Source: Aeromonas diversa CDC 2478-85
Lineage (GTDB): Bacteria > Pseudomonadota > Gammaproteobacteria > Enterobacterales > Aeromonadaceae
Reading direction: 5' to 3'
NCBI RefSeq assembly: GCF_000819805.1
Contig: NZ_CDCE01000011.1
Coordinates: 102,924-154,920 of the forward strand
Length of the DNA: 51,997 nucleotides
Position 1 is the stretch's first letter; every line of letters begins with the position of its first letter. Shown here in pieces: positions 29,023 to 37,853 of the stretch. A model generated the notes under the pieces. The model searched no databases and was not told the DNA's origin. It saw only the letters and a list, made by a program, of their open reading frames with translations. The position numbers were made by a program, and so were the translations under genes.

Positions 29023-29925
29023 TCAGGGCACCCAGTAGTGGGGATGGTCCTCGAACCAGGCCAGAATTAGTTCCTTGAAGCGGCGCAGCTTGGCCGGCAG
29101 GGGGCGCTGGGGGGCATGCAGCAGATACAAGGGGTGCAGGGCGCCGTGCCACTCGGGCAGAACCTGCACCAGACGCCCTGCCGCCAGCGCCTCCTCGACC
29201 AGCAGCAGCGGCGCCTTGGCCAACCCCACCCCGGCCTCGGCCAGGCGCAGTGCACTGCCATAGTGGTTGACCCGCACCGTGCCCTGCACCGTCACCCGCG
29301 CCTCCTCCCCCTGACGCAACAAGCACCACTCGTCCCAGGCCGGGTTGCTGCCCTGTAGCAGGCAAGGGCGCGCCGCCAGTTCGAATGGCGTCTGCGGCGC
29401 ACCAACCCGGGCCAGCAAGGCGGGGCTCGCCACCACCAGATCCTTGAGGCGACCAATGTGCCGCGCCACCAGATCCTCCGGTAGCCGCTCCATGGCGCGC
29501 AGGGCCAGATCGCTCTGCCCCAGGGAGAGATCCTGAGGGGCATTGCTGAGATCGAGCTCGAGGCGCACCTGCGGGCAGAGCTGGCCGAAGCGTGCAACCA
29601 GATCCGCCACCAGGCGCTCGCCGGTGCTGACCGGCGCGGTGAAACGCAGCACCCCGCTCTCCTCCTCGGTCAGGGCTCGCACGCTCTGCTCGGCCTGTAG
29701 CTTGAGAGCGAAGATCTGCCCCGCCTGGGCATACAGACTCTGGCCGGCCTCCGTCAGTACCAGGCGGCGAGTGGTGCGCTGCAGCAACTGGGCACAGAGC
29801 GAGGCCTCCAGAGCCGTGACATGGCGGCTCAGGGCGCCCTTGCTCACGTCGAGGGCGTCGGCGGCGGCTGAAAAGCTGCCGTGGCGCACCACCTGATAGA
29901 AACTCTCGAGCTGGGCGATATCCAC
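29023..29925 (-). CDS. LysR-type transcriptional regulator
   Basis: A 300-aa regulator. The N-terminal winged helix-turn-helix is FYQVVRHGSFSAAADALDVSKGALSRHVTALE (residues 9-40). The effector domain follows from about residue 90, in the CrgA-like style (SGVLRFTAPVSTGERLVADL). GTG 29925 is preceded by TTGGAG at about six bases and gives the usual VDIAQLESF start; the upstream TTG (29937) overlaps that site. It is divergent from the short-chain dehydrogenase, the typical LysR layout, so that gene is its likeliest target. Effector unknown. Confidence 0.93.
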   Translation of the reverse strand: MDIAQLESFYQVVRHGSFSAAADALDVSKGALSRHVTALEASLCAQLLQRTTRRLVLTEAGQSLYAQAGQIFALKLQAEQSVRALTEEESGVLRFTAPVSTGERLVADLVARFGQLCPQVRLELDLSNAPQDLSLGQSDLALRAMERLPEDLVARHIGRLKDLVVASPALLARVGAPQTPFELAARPCLLQGSNPAWDEWCLLRQGEEARVTVQGTVRVNHYGSALRLAEAGVGLAKAPLLLVEEALAAGRLVQVLPEWHGALHPLYLLHAPQRPLPAKLRRFKELILAWFEDHPHYWVP

Positions 29926-29940
29926 GATTAACTCCAAATT

Positions 29941-29952
29941 CGCAACAATGCG
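29941..29952. promoter_or_regulatory. Candidate LysR operator in the divergent gap
   Basis: CGCA-ACAA-TGCG is an inverted repeat in the short gap between the LysR gene and the dehydrogenase, just before the LysR start. The size and position suit a regulator site; no further support. Confidence 0.35.
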
Positions 29953-30036
29953 TTCATGTTAAGCGCTTTTTCACCAGATTGGTTCCTCTATGATGTGGTT
30001 CATCCCCAATCGTTCGTCCCCAACAAGGAGCTCATC

Positions 30037-30642
30037 ATGAAACGCATCGTCATCGTCGGCGCCGCCGGCACCCTGGGCCGCGCCGTACACGCGGCACTGG
30101 CCGAAGGCAACGAGATCATCACGGTCGGCCGCAGCCGCGGCCAGGAGCGGGTCGACATGACCGACAGCCAGGCCTGCCGCGATCTGTTCGCCCGTATCGG
30201 TCTCTTCGACGCCCTGGTGGTCGCCAGCGGTGAGGTGGCTTTCGCGCCACTGACCGAGATGAGCGACGCCCAGTGGCAGCACGGCCTCACCAGCAAGCTG
30301 ATGGGTCAAATCAACCTGACCCGCGCCGCCATCCCGCACCTGCGCGACGCCGGCTCCATCACCCTGGTGAGCGGCATCCTGAGCGACGAGCCCATCGCAT
30401 CTGGCAGCAGTGCCTGCACCATCAATGGCGCCATCAACCACTTCGTGCAGGCGGCCGCCTGCGAGCTGCCACGGGGCCTGCGCATCAATGCGGTGAGCCC
30501 GACCGTGCTGAGCGAATCGATGGACAAATACGCCCCCTTCTTCCCGGGGTTTGTGCCGGTGCCCGCCGAGCGGGTTGCCCAGGCCTACCGCAAATCGGTG
30601 CTCGGGATCCAGAGCGGGCGCGTCTACCCCGTATTTGGATAA
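30037..30642 (+). CDS. Short-chain dehydrogenase/reductase
   Basis: A 201-aa SDR with a short Rossmann domain: VIVGAAGTLGRAVHAAL is the nucleotide-binding loop, followed by LVVASGEV, SITLVSGI and INAVSPTVLSESM. The usual catalytic YxxxK is not obvious: the segment SGSSACTINGAINHF sits where the Tyr and Lys would be, so activity is uncertain or the protein belongs to the atypical YhxC-like short SDRs. AAGGAG precedes ATG 30037 by six bases; the frame extends to 29956, which I reject. Divergent from the LysR gene. Confidence 0.9.
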   Translation: MKRIVIVGAAGTLGRAVHAALAEGNEIITVGRSRGQERVDMTDSQACRDLFARIGLFDALVVASGEVAFAPLTEMSDAQWQHGLTSKLMGQINLTRAAIPHLRDAGSITLVSGILSDEPIASGSSACTINGAINHFVQAAACELPRGLRINAVSPTVLSESMDKYAPFFPGFVPVPAERVAQAYRKSVLGIQSGRVYPVFG

Positions 30643-30643
30643 T

Positions 30644-30671
30644 AAAAAGGGGCCTCCCGGTGGAGGCCCCT
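30644..30671. terminator. Bidirectional terminator between the SDR gene and purC
   Basis: AGGGGCCTCC (30648-30657) pairs with 30662-30671 around CGGT. Five A residues on the left give TTTTT for purC transcripts; it closely follows the SDR stop. Confidence 0.85.
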
Positions 30672-30716
30672 ACTCGCATCAGCCAAAGCAAACGTTTGGC
30701 AGCTAAAGCCAAAAAA

Positions 30717-31817
30717 TCACTCGATGAGGCCGTAATCGGTCAACACCTCGATGATCTCCTGCTTGGGGTTGGCGCTCAGGGCGATCGGGTGGCCCACCAC
30801 CTTCTCGGCGATGCCGAGGTAGGTGCGAGAGATATCCATCATCACCTCGACCGGCAGCTTGTTGTTGTGTGCCAGGGCAAAGCGCTCGTCCATCCGGTTC
30901 TTGTTGAGCAGGATGTCCGGGTCCGGGAAGTGGGTCAGCAGCCATTGGCGGAAGCCTTCCTTGGACTGCTCGACGATCTGGCCGTCGCGATGGGCCGCAC
31001 CGTCCCAGATGCGGGAGCTGTCGGGGGTACCCACCTCATCCATGTAGATGAGCTTCTCGTTGCCGGCGGCATCGGCCACGTAACCGAACTCGAACTTGGT
31101 GTCGACGAAGACCTGATCGATCTTGGCCAGCGCCTCGCCAATCACCCCAAACCCTTCCTTGAGCAGGGTCTCGTAGCGCGCGATGTCGTCCAGTGAGCGG
31201 AAGCCGAAAGCCTGGTAGTGGCGCTCCAGATCGGCGCGGGAGACGTTGACGTCATCGGCTTCGGGCACGCCCTCGAGTCCGCACAGCACCCCCTTGGTGG
31301 AAGGCGTGATGAGCAGATCCGGCAGCTTCTGGTCTTTCTTTAGCCCCTCGGGCAGGGTGATGCCGCAGAACTCGCGCTCACCGCTCTGATAGGCACGCCA
31401 CATGGAGCCGGTGATGTATTGACGGGCAATCGCCTCGACGCGCACCGGGCTGGCCTGCTGCACGATCCAGACGAAGGGGTGCGGGATGTCGAGGATATGG
31501 CTGTCGGCCAGACCCTGCTCCCGGAACAACTTGAACCAGTGGCTGGAGATAGCATTCAGGGCCGCGCCCTTGCCAGGCACACCGGCCAGCCCCTCTTCCC
31601 CTTGCCAGATGCAGTCGAAGGCGGAGATCCGATCGCTGATCACCATGATGGCGAGCGGCGTGTTGGCCGGTACGTCGTACCCCTTCTCGCGAATGAGGCG
31701 AGCGCTGTCGGCAGCGGTCAGCCAGTAAACACTGCGCACCTTACCGGAGTGGACGGGACGGTCGGTACGGATCGGCAGGTCATCATTCACCGCCAGTACT
31801 TGATCTGCAAGACTCAT
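30717..31817 (-). CDS. purC: SAICAR synthetase
   Basis: A 366-aa phosphoribosylaminoimidazole-succinocarboxamide synthase of purine biosynthesis. It is the long form found in Vibrio (E. coli has 237 aa). Conserved: [52 protein letters not shown] and [16 protein letters not shown] 31817 gives [19 protein letters not shown], as in Vibrio, with AGGAAG about nine bases upstream. It follows dapA-bamC as in E. coli, after a terminator-like hairpin. Confidence 0.97.
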   Translation of the reverse strand: MSLADQVLAVNDDLPIRTDRPVHSGKVRSVYWLTAADSARLIREKGYDVPANTPLAIMVISDRISAFDCIWQGEEGLAGVPGKGAALNAISSHWFKLFREQGLADSHILDIPHPFVWIVQQASPVRVEAIARQYITGSMWRAYQSGEREFCGITLPEGLKKDQKLPDLLITPSTKGVLCGLEGVPEADDVNVSRADLERHYQAFGFRSLDDIARYETLLKEGFGVIGEALAKIDQVFVDTKFEFGYVADAAGNEKLIYMDEVGTPDSSRIWDGAAHRDGQIVEQSKEGFRQWLLTHFPDPDILLNKNRMDERFALAHNNKLPVEVMMDISRTYLGIAEKVVGHPIALSANPKQEIIEVLTDYGLIE

Positions 31818-31850
31818 GGTTGGTAACACTTCCTGTTGTGGGGGGATAAC

Positions 31851-31876
31851 AAAACAGGGGCACTAGGCCCCTGTTT
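31851..31876 (-). terminator. Terminator between bamC and purC
   Basis: AAACAGGGGC (31852-31861) pairs with GCCCCTGTTT (31867-31876) around ACTAG. On the minus strand it ends in TTTTG TT. It lies directly after bamC, so purC probably depends on readthrough or its own promoter. Confidence 0.8.
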
Positions 31877-31877
31877 C

Positions 31878-32993
31878 TTATTCGGTTTTGTCTGCCATGG
31901 CCTTGGCGAAGGCCTTGGAGAGGGTGATGTGCATCTGCGACACCACGCTCGATTTGACCGGCTTCTTGTCCTCGTCGAAGAGGGTGATGGAGGTCTTGCC
32001 GCCCGTCATCTCGCCGAGCTGGAAGCGGTACTTCCCTTCTTCGAGATTGAACGGCTCGGCACCGGCCTGCTGCCAGAACTCCTTGCCCGGATCGTCGTAC
32101 TCGACATCGATCCAGCCCAGAGACTGCTGGGTATCCTTGATGGTGAAGCCGTAGCCGGGCAACAGGCGGTTCACCCGCAGCCATACCTGTTCAAACGGCG
32201 CATCGGCCACCCAGGCACTCAGCTCGTTGTTGTCAAAGCCAAGGGCGAGGCCCATGCCGGTCGCAGACTTATGCTGCTCACGGCTCTTGAGCTGCTGGTC
32301 ATAGTAGAGGCTGAACTGATTGAGGGCGCGCACCGCATAACGACGTGCCTCATCCTGGCTCAGCGTCGTGCTCTTCTCACCATCCATCTCCTCCTCGTGC
32401 TGCAGTACGCGAACCGAGACGTTGACCGAGTGGCGCACATCGTCACGCTTGAGGGTAAAGAGATAACGCTGACGGATCTGATAATCGTCATCCTCTTCAC
32501 CCCAGCCGTCGAGGGCTGCGGTATTGGTGAACCAGCCGGTTTCCAGGGTACCCGCGTTGCGATCCAGCTGCTCGGTGGTCACACCAAACTTGGCCAGGAA
32601 GTTCATCAGGAAAGCCCAGGCATCGGACCCCACATCCTGAGAGGTGCTCAGGGCATAGTAGGCGATGGTGGGTTCGCCGGCGCCCTGCACGATCTGGCTG
32701 CCCGGAACCACAGTCAACAGCTGGGCTGGCGGACGAACATCGACCTTGGCTCCGGTCACCCCGTCGCGGCTCGACTCGGGGAGAGGTGGCACATCATAGT
32801 CGCTGCTGAAGCGCGGGGATTGCAGGCCTGCCGGGATGAGGAAGGCACGCCCTTCCAGCTTGGCCTCCTCATACTCGAAGCCGCGATTGGCCATCTTCCG
32901 CTCTTGCGGGCTGCTGCAGGCAGCCAGCATGGCCATGCTGATGACGCCCAGGGTCAGGCGTGCAGCGCGTACTCTTCCATTTGCTTTAGACAC
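31878..32993 (-). CDS. bamC: Outer membrane protein assembly factor BamC
   Basis: A 371-aa lipoprotein of the BAM complex that folds outer-membrane beta-barrels. Lipobox LAAC (about residue 26), then the unstructured N-terminal stretch that lies on BamD (containing [15 protein letters not shown]) and two helix-grip domains. Sequence is weakly conserved but position after dapA is decisive. The start is ambiguous: GTG 32993 or TTG 32999, both inside the dapA end; GGAG is 10 and 4 bases away. I take GTG. Confidence 0.92.
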   Translation of the reverse strand: MSKANGRVRAARLTLGVISMAMLAACSSPQERKMANRGFEYEEAKLEGRAFLIPAGLQSPRFSSDYDVPPLPESSRDGVTGAKVDVRPPAQLLTVVPGSQIVQGAGEPTIAYYALSTSQDVGSDAWAFLMNFLAKFGVTTEQLDRNAGTLETGWFTNTAALDGWGEEDDDYQIRQRYLFTLKRDDVRHSVNVSVRVLQHEEEMDGEKSTTLSQDEARRYAVRALNQFSLYYDQQLKSREQHKSATGMGLALGFDNNELSAWVADAPFEQVWLRVNRLLPGYGFTIKDTQQSLGWIDVEYDDPGKEFWQQAGAEPFNLEEGKYRFQLGEMTGGKTSITLFDEDKKPVKSSVVSQMHITLSKAFAKAMADKTE

Positions 32994-33873
32994 TCGCAAT
33001 CAACTCCGCACTCTTCAGGGCCTGACGCATCGCCACCTCCCCCTCCGGGGTCAGGTCGGTGAGCGGCAGGCGTAGGGTGGCCGAGGCGATCAGGTCGAGC
33101 TGGGCACAGGCCCACTTGACCGGGATCGGGCTCGGTTCGATAAACAGGGTCCGGTGCAGGGCCATCAACCTCTGGTTGATGGCCTGAGCCACATCGGCCT
33201 CCTTGGCCAGGGCGGCGCGACACATGTCGGCCATCAGGGCCGCCGCAATATTGGTGGTGACGGAAATAACGCCGTCGCCGCCTTGCAGCATGAAATCACA
33301 TCCGGTCTCATCATCGCCACTGTAGAGGGCGAAATCCGCTCCGCACAGCTCACGCAGCAGCGGGGTACGGGTCAGATCGCCGGTGGCCTCCTTGAGACCG
33401 ATAATGCCGGCCTGGCTGGCCAGGCGACCCACCGTCTCCGGCTTGAGATCACAGCCGGTGCGACCGGGCACATTATAAAGGATCTGGGGCAGACCACTAG
33501 CCTCGGCGATGGCGCAATAGTGGCGATAGAGCCCCTCTTGGGTGGGTTTGTTGTAATAGGGAGTGACGCTGAGACCTGCCACCACGCCGCTTTGTTCAAA
33601 CCGGCGGGCCAGTTCGATGGCGTGGGCGGTGTTGTTGGAGCCGCAACCGGCGATCACCGGGATACGCCCGGCAGCCAGTTCGACGCAGCGCTCGACCACG
33701 GCGATGTGCTCGGCCCCGCTTAAGGTCACCGACTCGCCGGTAGTGCCGACGGCGACGATGGCGCTGGTGCCGCTTGCCACATGATATTCGACCAGACGTG
33801 AGAGGCTGGGCCAGTCCACCTCACCACTCGGTGACATGGGGGTGACAAGGGCAACGATACTACCGCGCAGCAT
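32986..33873 (-). CDS. dapA: 4-hydroxy-tetrahydrodipicolinate synthase
   Basis: A 295-aa TIM-barrel enzyme condensing pyruvate with aspartate semialdehyde, the first lysine/DAP step. Seen: GTTGESVTL (about residues 43-51), YNVPGRTG with the catalytic Tyr (about 133) and GLKEATGDL with the Schiff-base Lys (about 161). It overlaps the bamC start by 8 bases, so the outer-membrane assembly gene is coupled to it. Divergent from gcvR, as in E. coli. Confidence 0.98.
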   Translation of the reverse strand: MLRGSIVALVTPMSPSGEVDWPSLSRLVEYHVASGTSAIVAVGTTGESVTLSGAEHIAVVERCVELAAGRIPVIAGCGSNNTAHAIELARRFEQSGVVAGLSVTPYYNKPTQEGLYRHYCAIAEASGLPQILYNVPGRTGCDLKPETVGRLASQAGIIGLKEATGDLTRTPLLRELCGADFALYSGDDETGCDFMLQGGDGVISVTTNIAAALMADMCRAALAKEADVAQAINQRLMALHRTLFIEPSPIPVKWACAQLDLIASATLRLPLTDLTPEGEVAMRQALKSAELIASV

Positions 33874-33988
33874 GGATTTTTCTCCTGAAATTCAGGGCCG
33901 TAATGGTAAGGCGCGGCAGTTGCAAAAACAAGGAGCCCCCACCGCAAGCGTGATACCATGGCGAAAATTTCAGGACGAGAGATGACCC

Positions 33989-34522
33989 ATGACCCACTAC
34001 CTGGTAGTGACCGCCATCGGCACCGACAGGCCCGGCATCGTCAATGAAGTGACCCGCCATGTAACCGACTGTGGCTGCAACATAGTCGACAGCAGGCTCG
34101 GGATCTTCGGACAGGAGTTCACCTTTATCATGTTGCTATCCGGCGATTGGAACAGCCTGATGCAACTCGAGATCACCCTGCCCCTGCGTAGCCAGGAGTG
34201 GGACCTTATTACCATGATGAAGCGCACCGAGCGCCATCAGACCCGCGATTACCCCCTTTCGGCCGAGGCGGAAATCCTGATCCGTGACGAGCCGGGTATC
34301 GTCGGACGCTGTACCCAGTACTTCAGCGCCGGCGGCTGGGACATTCACGCCATGCAGTCCGAGACCCTGGAGCAGACTCCTTATAACCTGCTCAAGGTCA
34401 ACTTCGCACTCATGCTGGCCGAGGGACAGAGCACGACCGAGCATGAACAGGCCTTCGCCGACTTCTGTCGCGAGCTGGGCGCCCAGTCGTTTCGCATCGC
34501 CTTCAACCAACGACACGCCTGA
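33989..34522 (+). CDS. gcvR: Glycine cleavage system repressor GcvR
   Basis: A 177-aa protein with two ACT domains (residues about 5-85, VVTAIGTDRPGIVNEVTRHV; and 90-165, IRDEPGIVGRCTQYFS). In E. coli GcvR binds GcvA and represses gcvTHP when glycine is low. It contains no DNA-binding domain. GAGAG is seven bases before ATG 33989. It lies between divergent dapA and bcp, as in E. coli. Confidence 0.95.
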   Translation: MTHYLVVTAIGTDRPGIVNEVTRHVTDCGCNIVDSRLGIFGQEFTFIMLLSGDWNSLMQLEITLPLRSQEWDLITMMKRTERHQTRDYPLSAEAEILIRDEPGIVGRCTQYFSAGGWDIHAMQSETLEQTPYNLLKVNFALMLAEGQSTTEHEQAFADFCRELGAQSFRIAFNQRHA

Positions 34523-34543
34523 ATCGAACCACAAGGAGCACCC

Positions 34544-35008
34544 ATGCAGATGCTGCAAGCCGGAGCCCAGGCTCCCGACTTCACCCTGCCGGATCAAAAC
34601 GGCAACCCGGTATCCCTTCAGGACCTGCGCGGCAAGAAAGTGCTGGTCTACTTCTATCCCAAGGCCATGACCCCCGGCTGCACCACCCAGGCTTGCAGCC
34701 TGCGTGACGTTCAGGCCGATCTGGCCGCCCACAACCTGGTGGTGCTCGGCATCAGCCCGGACAGCGCCAAACGGTTGAAGAAATTTGAAGAGCGCGATCG
34801 GCTCAACTTCACCCTGCTGGCGGACGAAGATCATGCCGTGGCTGACGCCTTCGGCGTATGGGGTCCGAAGAAGTTCATGGGCAAGGAGTATGACGGCATT
34901 CACCGCATCAGCTTCCTCATCGACGAACAGGGCAAGGTGGCCCACGTCTTCAACAAGTTCAAAACCAGCGATCACCACCAGGTGGTGCTCGACTACCTGG
35001 CCGGTTAA
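34544..35008 (+). CDS. bcp: Thioredoxin-dependent thiol peroxidase (peroxiredoxin Q)
   Basis: A 154-aa peroxiredoxin. The peroxidatic cysteine motif is FYPKAMTPGCTTQACSLRD, giving the pair of Cys residues (positions about 46 and 51) of the BCP class. AAGGAG precedes ATG 34544 by five bases, 21 bases after gcvR, so the two are likely co-transcribed. A strong terminator follows. Confidence 0.97.
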   Translation: MQMLQAGAQAPDFTLPDQNGNPVSLQDLRGKKVLVYFYPKAMTPGCTTQACSLRDVQADLAAHNLVVLGISPDSAKRLKKFEERDRLNFTLLADEDHAVADAFGVWGPKKFMGKEYDGIHRISFLIDEQGKVAHVFNKFKTSDHHQVVLDYLAG

Positions 35009-35031
35009 GCCGCGAGTCAGGTGAAAATGAC

Positions 35032-35064
35032 GCGGGGCCGGCAAATGCCGGCCCCGCTATTTTT
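35032..35064 (+). terminator. Terminator of gcvR-bcp
   Basis: GCGGGGCCGGC (35032-35042) pairs perfectly with 35047-35057 around AAAT and is followed by TATTTTTT. Confidence 0.92.
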
Positions 35065-35292
35065 TGTTATTGCAGCACCGCGAGATGCTGAAAAGAGACT
35101 GCCTTGGTGGTGGATCGCACTGGGCGACCGCCACAGTGTCAACCGTTTTACAGGCGCCCGCAAGAGTCCCACCAACGATTAATTCATCGCAGGCTGTTTT
35201 CCGGTATCCCCGTCATCCCCCTGCCCAGATCAAAAAATTCATTCCACAGATAGGTTATGGTGGCCCCAGTATCTTTCGAGCGAGACCGCACC

Positions 35293-35793
35293 ATGAACAT
35301 GAGCCACTCCGAGCGCCTGATCCTCAGCAACCAGTACGAGATCCTGGCCAAGCTCAACCCGCAGCAGGCCGAGACCTATCTGCGCGCCAAGACCATCGTC
35401 GAGCGCGGCTACGCCCTGCAGTTGCTGGAGCTGGAAAAAGGGCTCGGGCACCTCGACCGGGACACCTGCCAGGAGGTGATCGATACCCTGGAGATGCACC
35501 ACGCCATGGCCGTCTCCTGGGAGAACCTCGCCGCCGAGGAGCATGCCGAGATTCCGCAGGCGCGCCTGCGCTTCATCGGGTACAGCCGCAGCCACGAGGG
35601 TGAGTTGGCCGACTACGTCTGCTTCCTGCTCGAGGTGGAGAAACGCTTTGCCGAAGTCGATTGCCCCTGCGAAGAGCTCTCCAGTGATGTGGCCATGCGC
35701 GGCAAGTATCAGCGCATGCTCACGGCCTGGCGAGCGTGTCCGCGCCACTACAAGCTCTCGGTGCAGGAGCTGCGAAAAATCCTCAATGCCTGA
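35293..35793 (+). CDS. yfbU: YfbU family protein
   Basis: A 166-aa cytoplasmic helical protein matching E. coli YfbU (164 aa): SERLILSNQYEIL, TIVERGYALQL, TCQEVIDTLEMHHAM, and KYQRMLTAWRACPRHYKLS. Function unknown; overexpression in E. coli is reported as toxic in some studies. The ATG 35293 gives the conserved MNMSHSERL; upstream in-frame starts to 35257 are rejected. The order yfbU-yfbV-ackA-pta is that of E. coli. Confidence 0.95.
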   Translation: MNMSHSERLILSNQYEILAKLNPQQAETYLRAKTIVERGYALQLLELEKGLGHLDRDTCQEVIDTLEMHHAMAVSWENLAAEEHAEIPQARLRFIGYSRSHEGELADYVCFLLEVEKRFAEVDCPCEELSSDVAMRGKYQRMLTAWRACPRHYKLSVQELRKILNA

Positions 35794-35804
35794 TCGGGAT
35801 CAGC

Positions 35805-35825
35805 AAAGGCGCCTGCGGGCGCCTT
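35805..35825. terminator. Bidirectional terminator between yfbU and yfbV
   Basis: AAAGGCGCC pairs with GGCGCCTTT around TGC G, with short A and T flanks, in the 50-base gap between the convergent genes. Confidence 0.8.
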
Positions 35826-35843
35826 TATGCTATCCGGGTTGGA

Positions 35844-36281
35844 TTATTCGTAGAGAAAGGACTTATCGAGTTGGTCGAAAGCCGCCCTGAGCGTCTCAGC
35901 CAACTCCTGATAGCGGGGATTGGCCACCAGTCGACGGGCTGGGCCACCCTGCTCACTCATGCGACCGTTGATCTCGCGATACCAGCTCGCCAGTGACGGC
36001 GGCAGCGGCGTGACGGCACGCCGACCAAGCCAGTAGTAACCCTGCAGAGGCAGGCTTAGCATGAAGAGGACTGTGGTGATGACGGAGGGCCAATAGAGGC
36101 CGTCTCCAAACTGGTACTGCAGCATGATGCAGATGACCACGACGGGGGGCAGCACCCTGGCACCAAATTCGATGGCATGAATCACCCGGTTTTCCGGGAA
36201 GAGGGAATTGAGCTCGGCACGACGCGGCCACACGGCGAGGTAGCGGCGGCCAATCTGTAATTTACTTCCAAAAAAATCCAT
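35844..36281 (-). CDS. yfbV: UPF0208 membrane protein YfbV
   Basis: A 145-aa inner-membrane protein with two spans (about 42-60 and 66-88). It matches E. coli YfbV in FPENRVIHAIEFGARVLPPVV, SLPLQGYYWLGRRAVTPLPPSL and AFDQLDKSFL. ATG 36281 has AGGAG seven bases upstream; a GTG at 36284 is possible. Function is not firmly known. It is divergent from ackA. Confidence 0.93.
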   Translation of the reverse strand: MDFFGSKLQIGRRYLAVWPRRAELNSLFPENRVIHAIEFGARVLPPVVVICIMLQYQFGDGLYWPSVITTVLFMLSLPLQGYYWLGRRAVTPLPPSLASWYREINGRMSEQGGPARRLVANPRYQELAETLRAAFDQLDKSFLYE

Positions 36282-36371
36282 CACAGGGCTCCTCTATGTC
36301 GACCAGACCACCACTTAAATCGCAAAACCTCAACTTTTTTTGATGTAAGCCAACAATGATTGAGGATGACT

Positions 36372-36400
36372 TTGTTATTTTCCAACAAACGGGTTATCCT
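36372..36400 (+). promoter_or_regulatory. Candidate sigma70 promoter of ackA
   Basis: TTGTTA (36372-36377), a 17-bp spacer and TATCCT (36395-36400). Transcription would begin near 36407 and leave a leader of about 174 bases. Confidence 0.6.
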
Positions 36401-36442
36401 TTGTGCGCCTTTTTTTGCGTGCCGGCCACGCCGTTCACGCCT

Positions 36443-36506
36443 GTCATCGGAGCCTTGTTATCACTATACAAGGCGAAGGCTGAAAAATGCCAACTCTCCC
36501 GATGAC
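36443..36506 (+). ncRNA. Branched leader RNA ahead of ackA (candidate cis-regulatory element)
   Basis: GTCATCGG (36443-36450) pairs perfectly with CCGATGAC (36499-36506) and encloses GCCTTGT/ACAAGGC (36452-36458 with 36468-36474, 9-base loop) and a weak GGC/GCC stem (36478-36491), forming a three-way junction. It lies inside the predicted ackA leader. I do not recognise it as a named riboswitch class. Confidence 0.5.
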
Positions 36507-36580
36507 CCAACACCTGAACCGTCAGTCGCCCCGCGCCCGAGTCGGACGCCTGTATAACCATTCTGCGATAGGATTAATTC

Positions 36581-37783
36581 ATGAGTAAGCTGGTTCTTGT
36601 TCTTAACTGTGGCAGCTCTTCCCTCAAATTCGCCGTCATCGACGCCAACACCGGTGATGACCTGCTCTCCGGCCTGGCCGAGTGCTTCAACCTGGCGGAT
36701 GCCCGCATCAAGTGGAAGCTCAACGGTGAGAAGGGCAACGCCGATCTGGGAGCCGGTGCGGCTCACCAGGAGGCCCTGGACTTTATCGTTCACAAGATCC
36801 TGCCGCTCAACCCCGAGCTGGCCAAGAACCTGGTTGCCATCGGCCATCGCGTCGTGCACGGCGGCGAGCGCTTCACCTCCTCCGTGGTGATCTGCGACGA
36901 CGTCATCGCCGGCATCGAAGCCGCCATCCCCTACGCGCCGCTGCACAACCCGGCTCACCTGATCGGCATCCGCGCCGCCATGAAGGTATTCCCCGAGCTG
37001 GCCGACAAGAACGTCGCCGTGTTCGATACCGCCTTCCACCAGACCATGCCGCAAGAGGCTTACCTCTATGCCCTGCCGTACAAGCTCTACACAGAGAACG
37101 GCATCCGTCGCTACGGCGCCCATGGTACCAGCCACTACTACATCAGCCTGGAAGCGGCCAAGCAGCTGAACAAGCCGGTGGAAGAACTGAACATCATCAA
37201 CTGCCACCTGGGCAACGGCGGCTCCGTCTGTGCCATCAAGAACGGCCAGTCCGTCGACACCTCCATGGGTCTGACCCCGCTGGAAGGCCTGGTGATGGGT
37301 ACCCGCTCCGGTGACATCGATCCGGCCATCATCTTCTTCCTGCACGACAAGCTGGGCATGAGCGTCGATCAGATCAACGCCATGCTGACCAAGGAGTCCG
37401 GCCTGATGGGTCTGACCGAAGTCACCTCCGACTGCCGTTTCGTTGAAGACAACTACGACAGCAAGGAAGAAGCCAAGCGCGCCATGGACGTGTACTGCTA
37501 CCGTCTGGCCAAGTACATCGGTGCCTACGCCGCCGCCATGGACGGTCGTCTCGACGCCGTGGTCTTCACCGGTGGTATCGGTGAGAACTCCGCCCCGATC
37601 CGCGAGATCACCCTGGGCAAGCTGGGCCTGCTGGGCTTCGACGTCGACCACGACGCCAACCTGGCCGCACGCTTCGGCAAGGGCGGCGAGATCACCAAGG
37701 CTGGCTCCACCAAGGCTCTGGTTATCCCGACCAACGAAGAGTGGGTCATCGCCCACGACGCGCTGGAACTGGTCGGCGCCTAA
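36581..37783 (+). CDS. ackA: Acetate kinase
   Basis: A 400-aa ASKHA-fold kinase interconverting acetyl phosphate and acetate with ADP/ATP. Signatures: [13 protein letters not shown] at the start, [11 protein letters not shown] and [10 protein letters not shown] in the middle, and [13 protein letters not shown] in the nucleotide site. AGGA is eight bases before the ATG. Paired with pta 70 bases downstream, with a hairpin terminator between, suggesting ackA is made in excess over pta. Confidence 0.98.
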   Translation: MSKLVLVLNCGSSSLKFAVIDANTGDDLLSGLAECFNLADARIKWKLNGEKGNADLGAGAAHQEALDFIVHKILPLNPELAKNLVAIGHRVVHGGERFTSSVVICDDVIAGIEAAIPYAPLHNPAHLIGIRAAMKVFPELADKNVAVFDTAFHQTMPQEAYLYALPYKLYTENGIRRYGAHGTSHYYISLEAAKQLNKPVEELNIINCHLGNGGSVCAIKNGQSVDTSMGLTPLEGLVMGTRSGDIDPAIIFFLHDKLGMSVDQINAMLTKESGLMGLTEVTSDCRFVEDNYDSKEEAKRAMDVYCYRLAKYIGAYAAAMDGRLDAVVFTGGIGENSAPIREITLGKLGLLGFDVDHDANLAARFGKGGEITKAGSTKALVIPTNEEWVIAHDALELVGA

Positions 37784-37799
37784 GATTTAGCTGTAAAGC

Positions 37800-37823
37800 A
37801 AGGCCGCCTCAGGGCGGCCTTTT
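37800..37823 (+). terminator. Intercistronic hairpin between ackA and pta
   Basis: AAGGCCGCC (37800-37808) pairs with GGCGGCCTT (37813-37821) around TCAG, then TT. The short T-run allows partial readthrough into pta. Confidence 0.7.
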
Positions 37824-37853
37824 CCTGATCCCAAAACAATCAAGGGGTATAAA

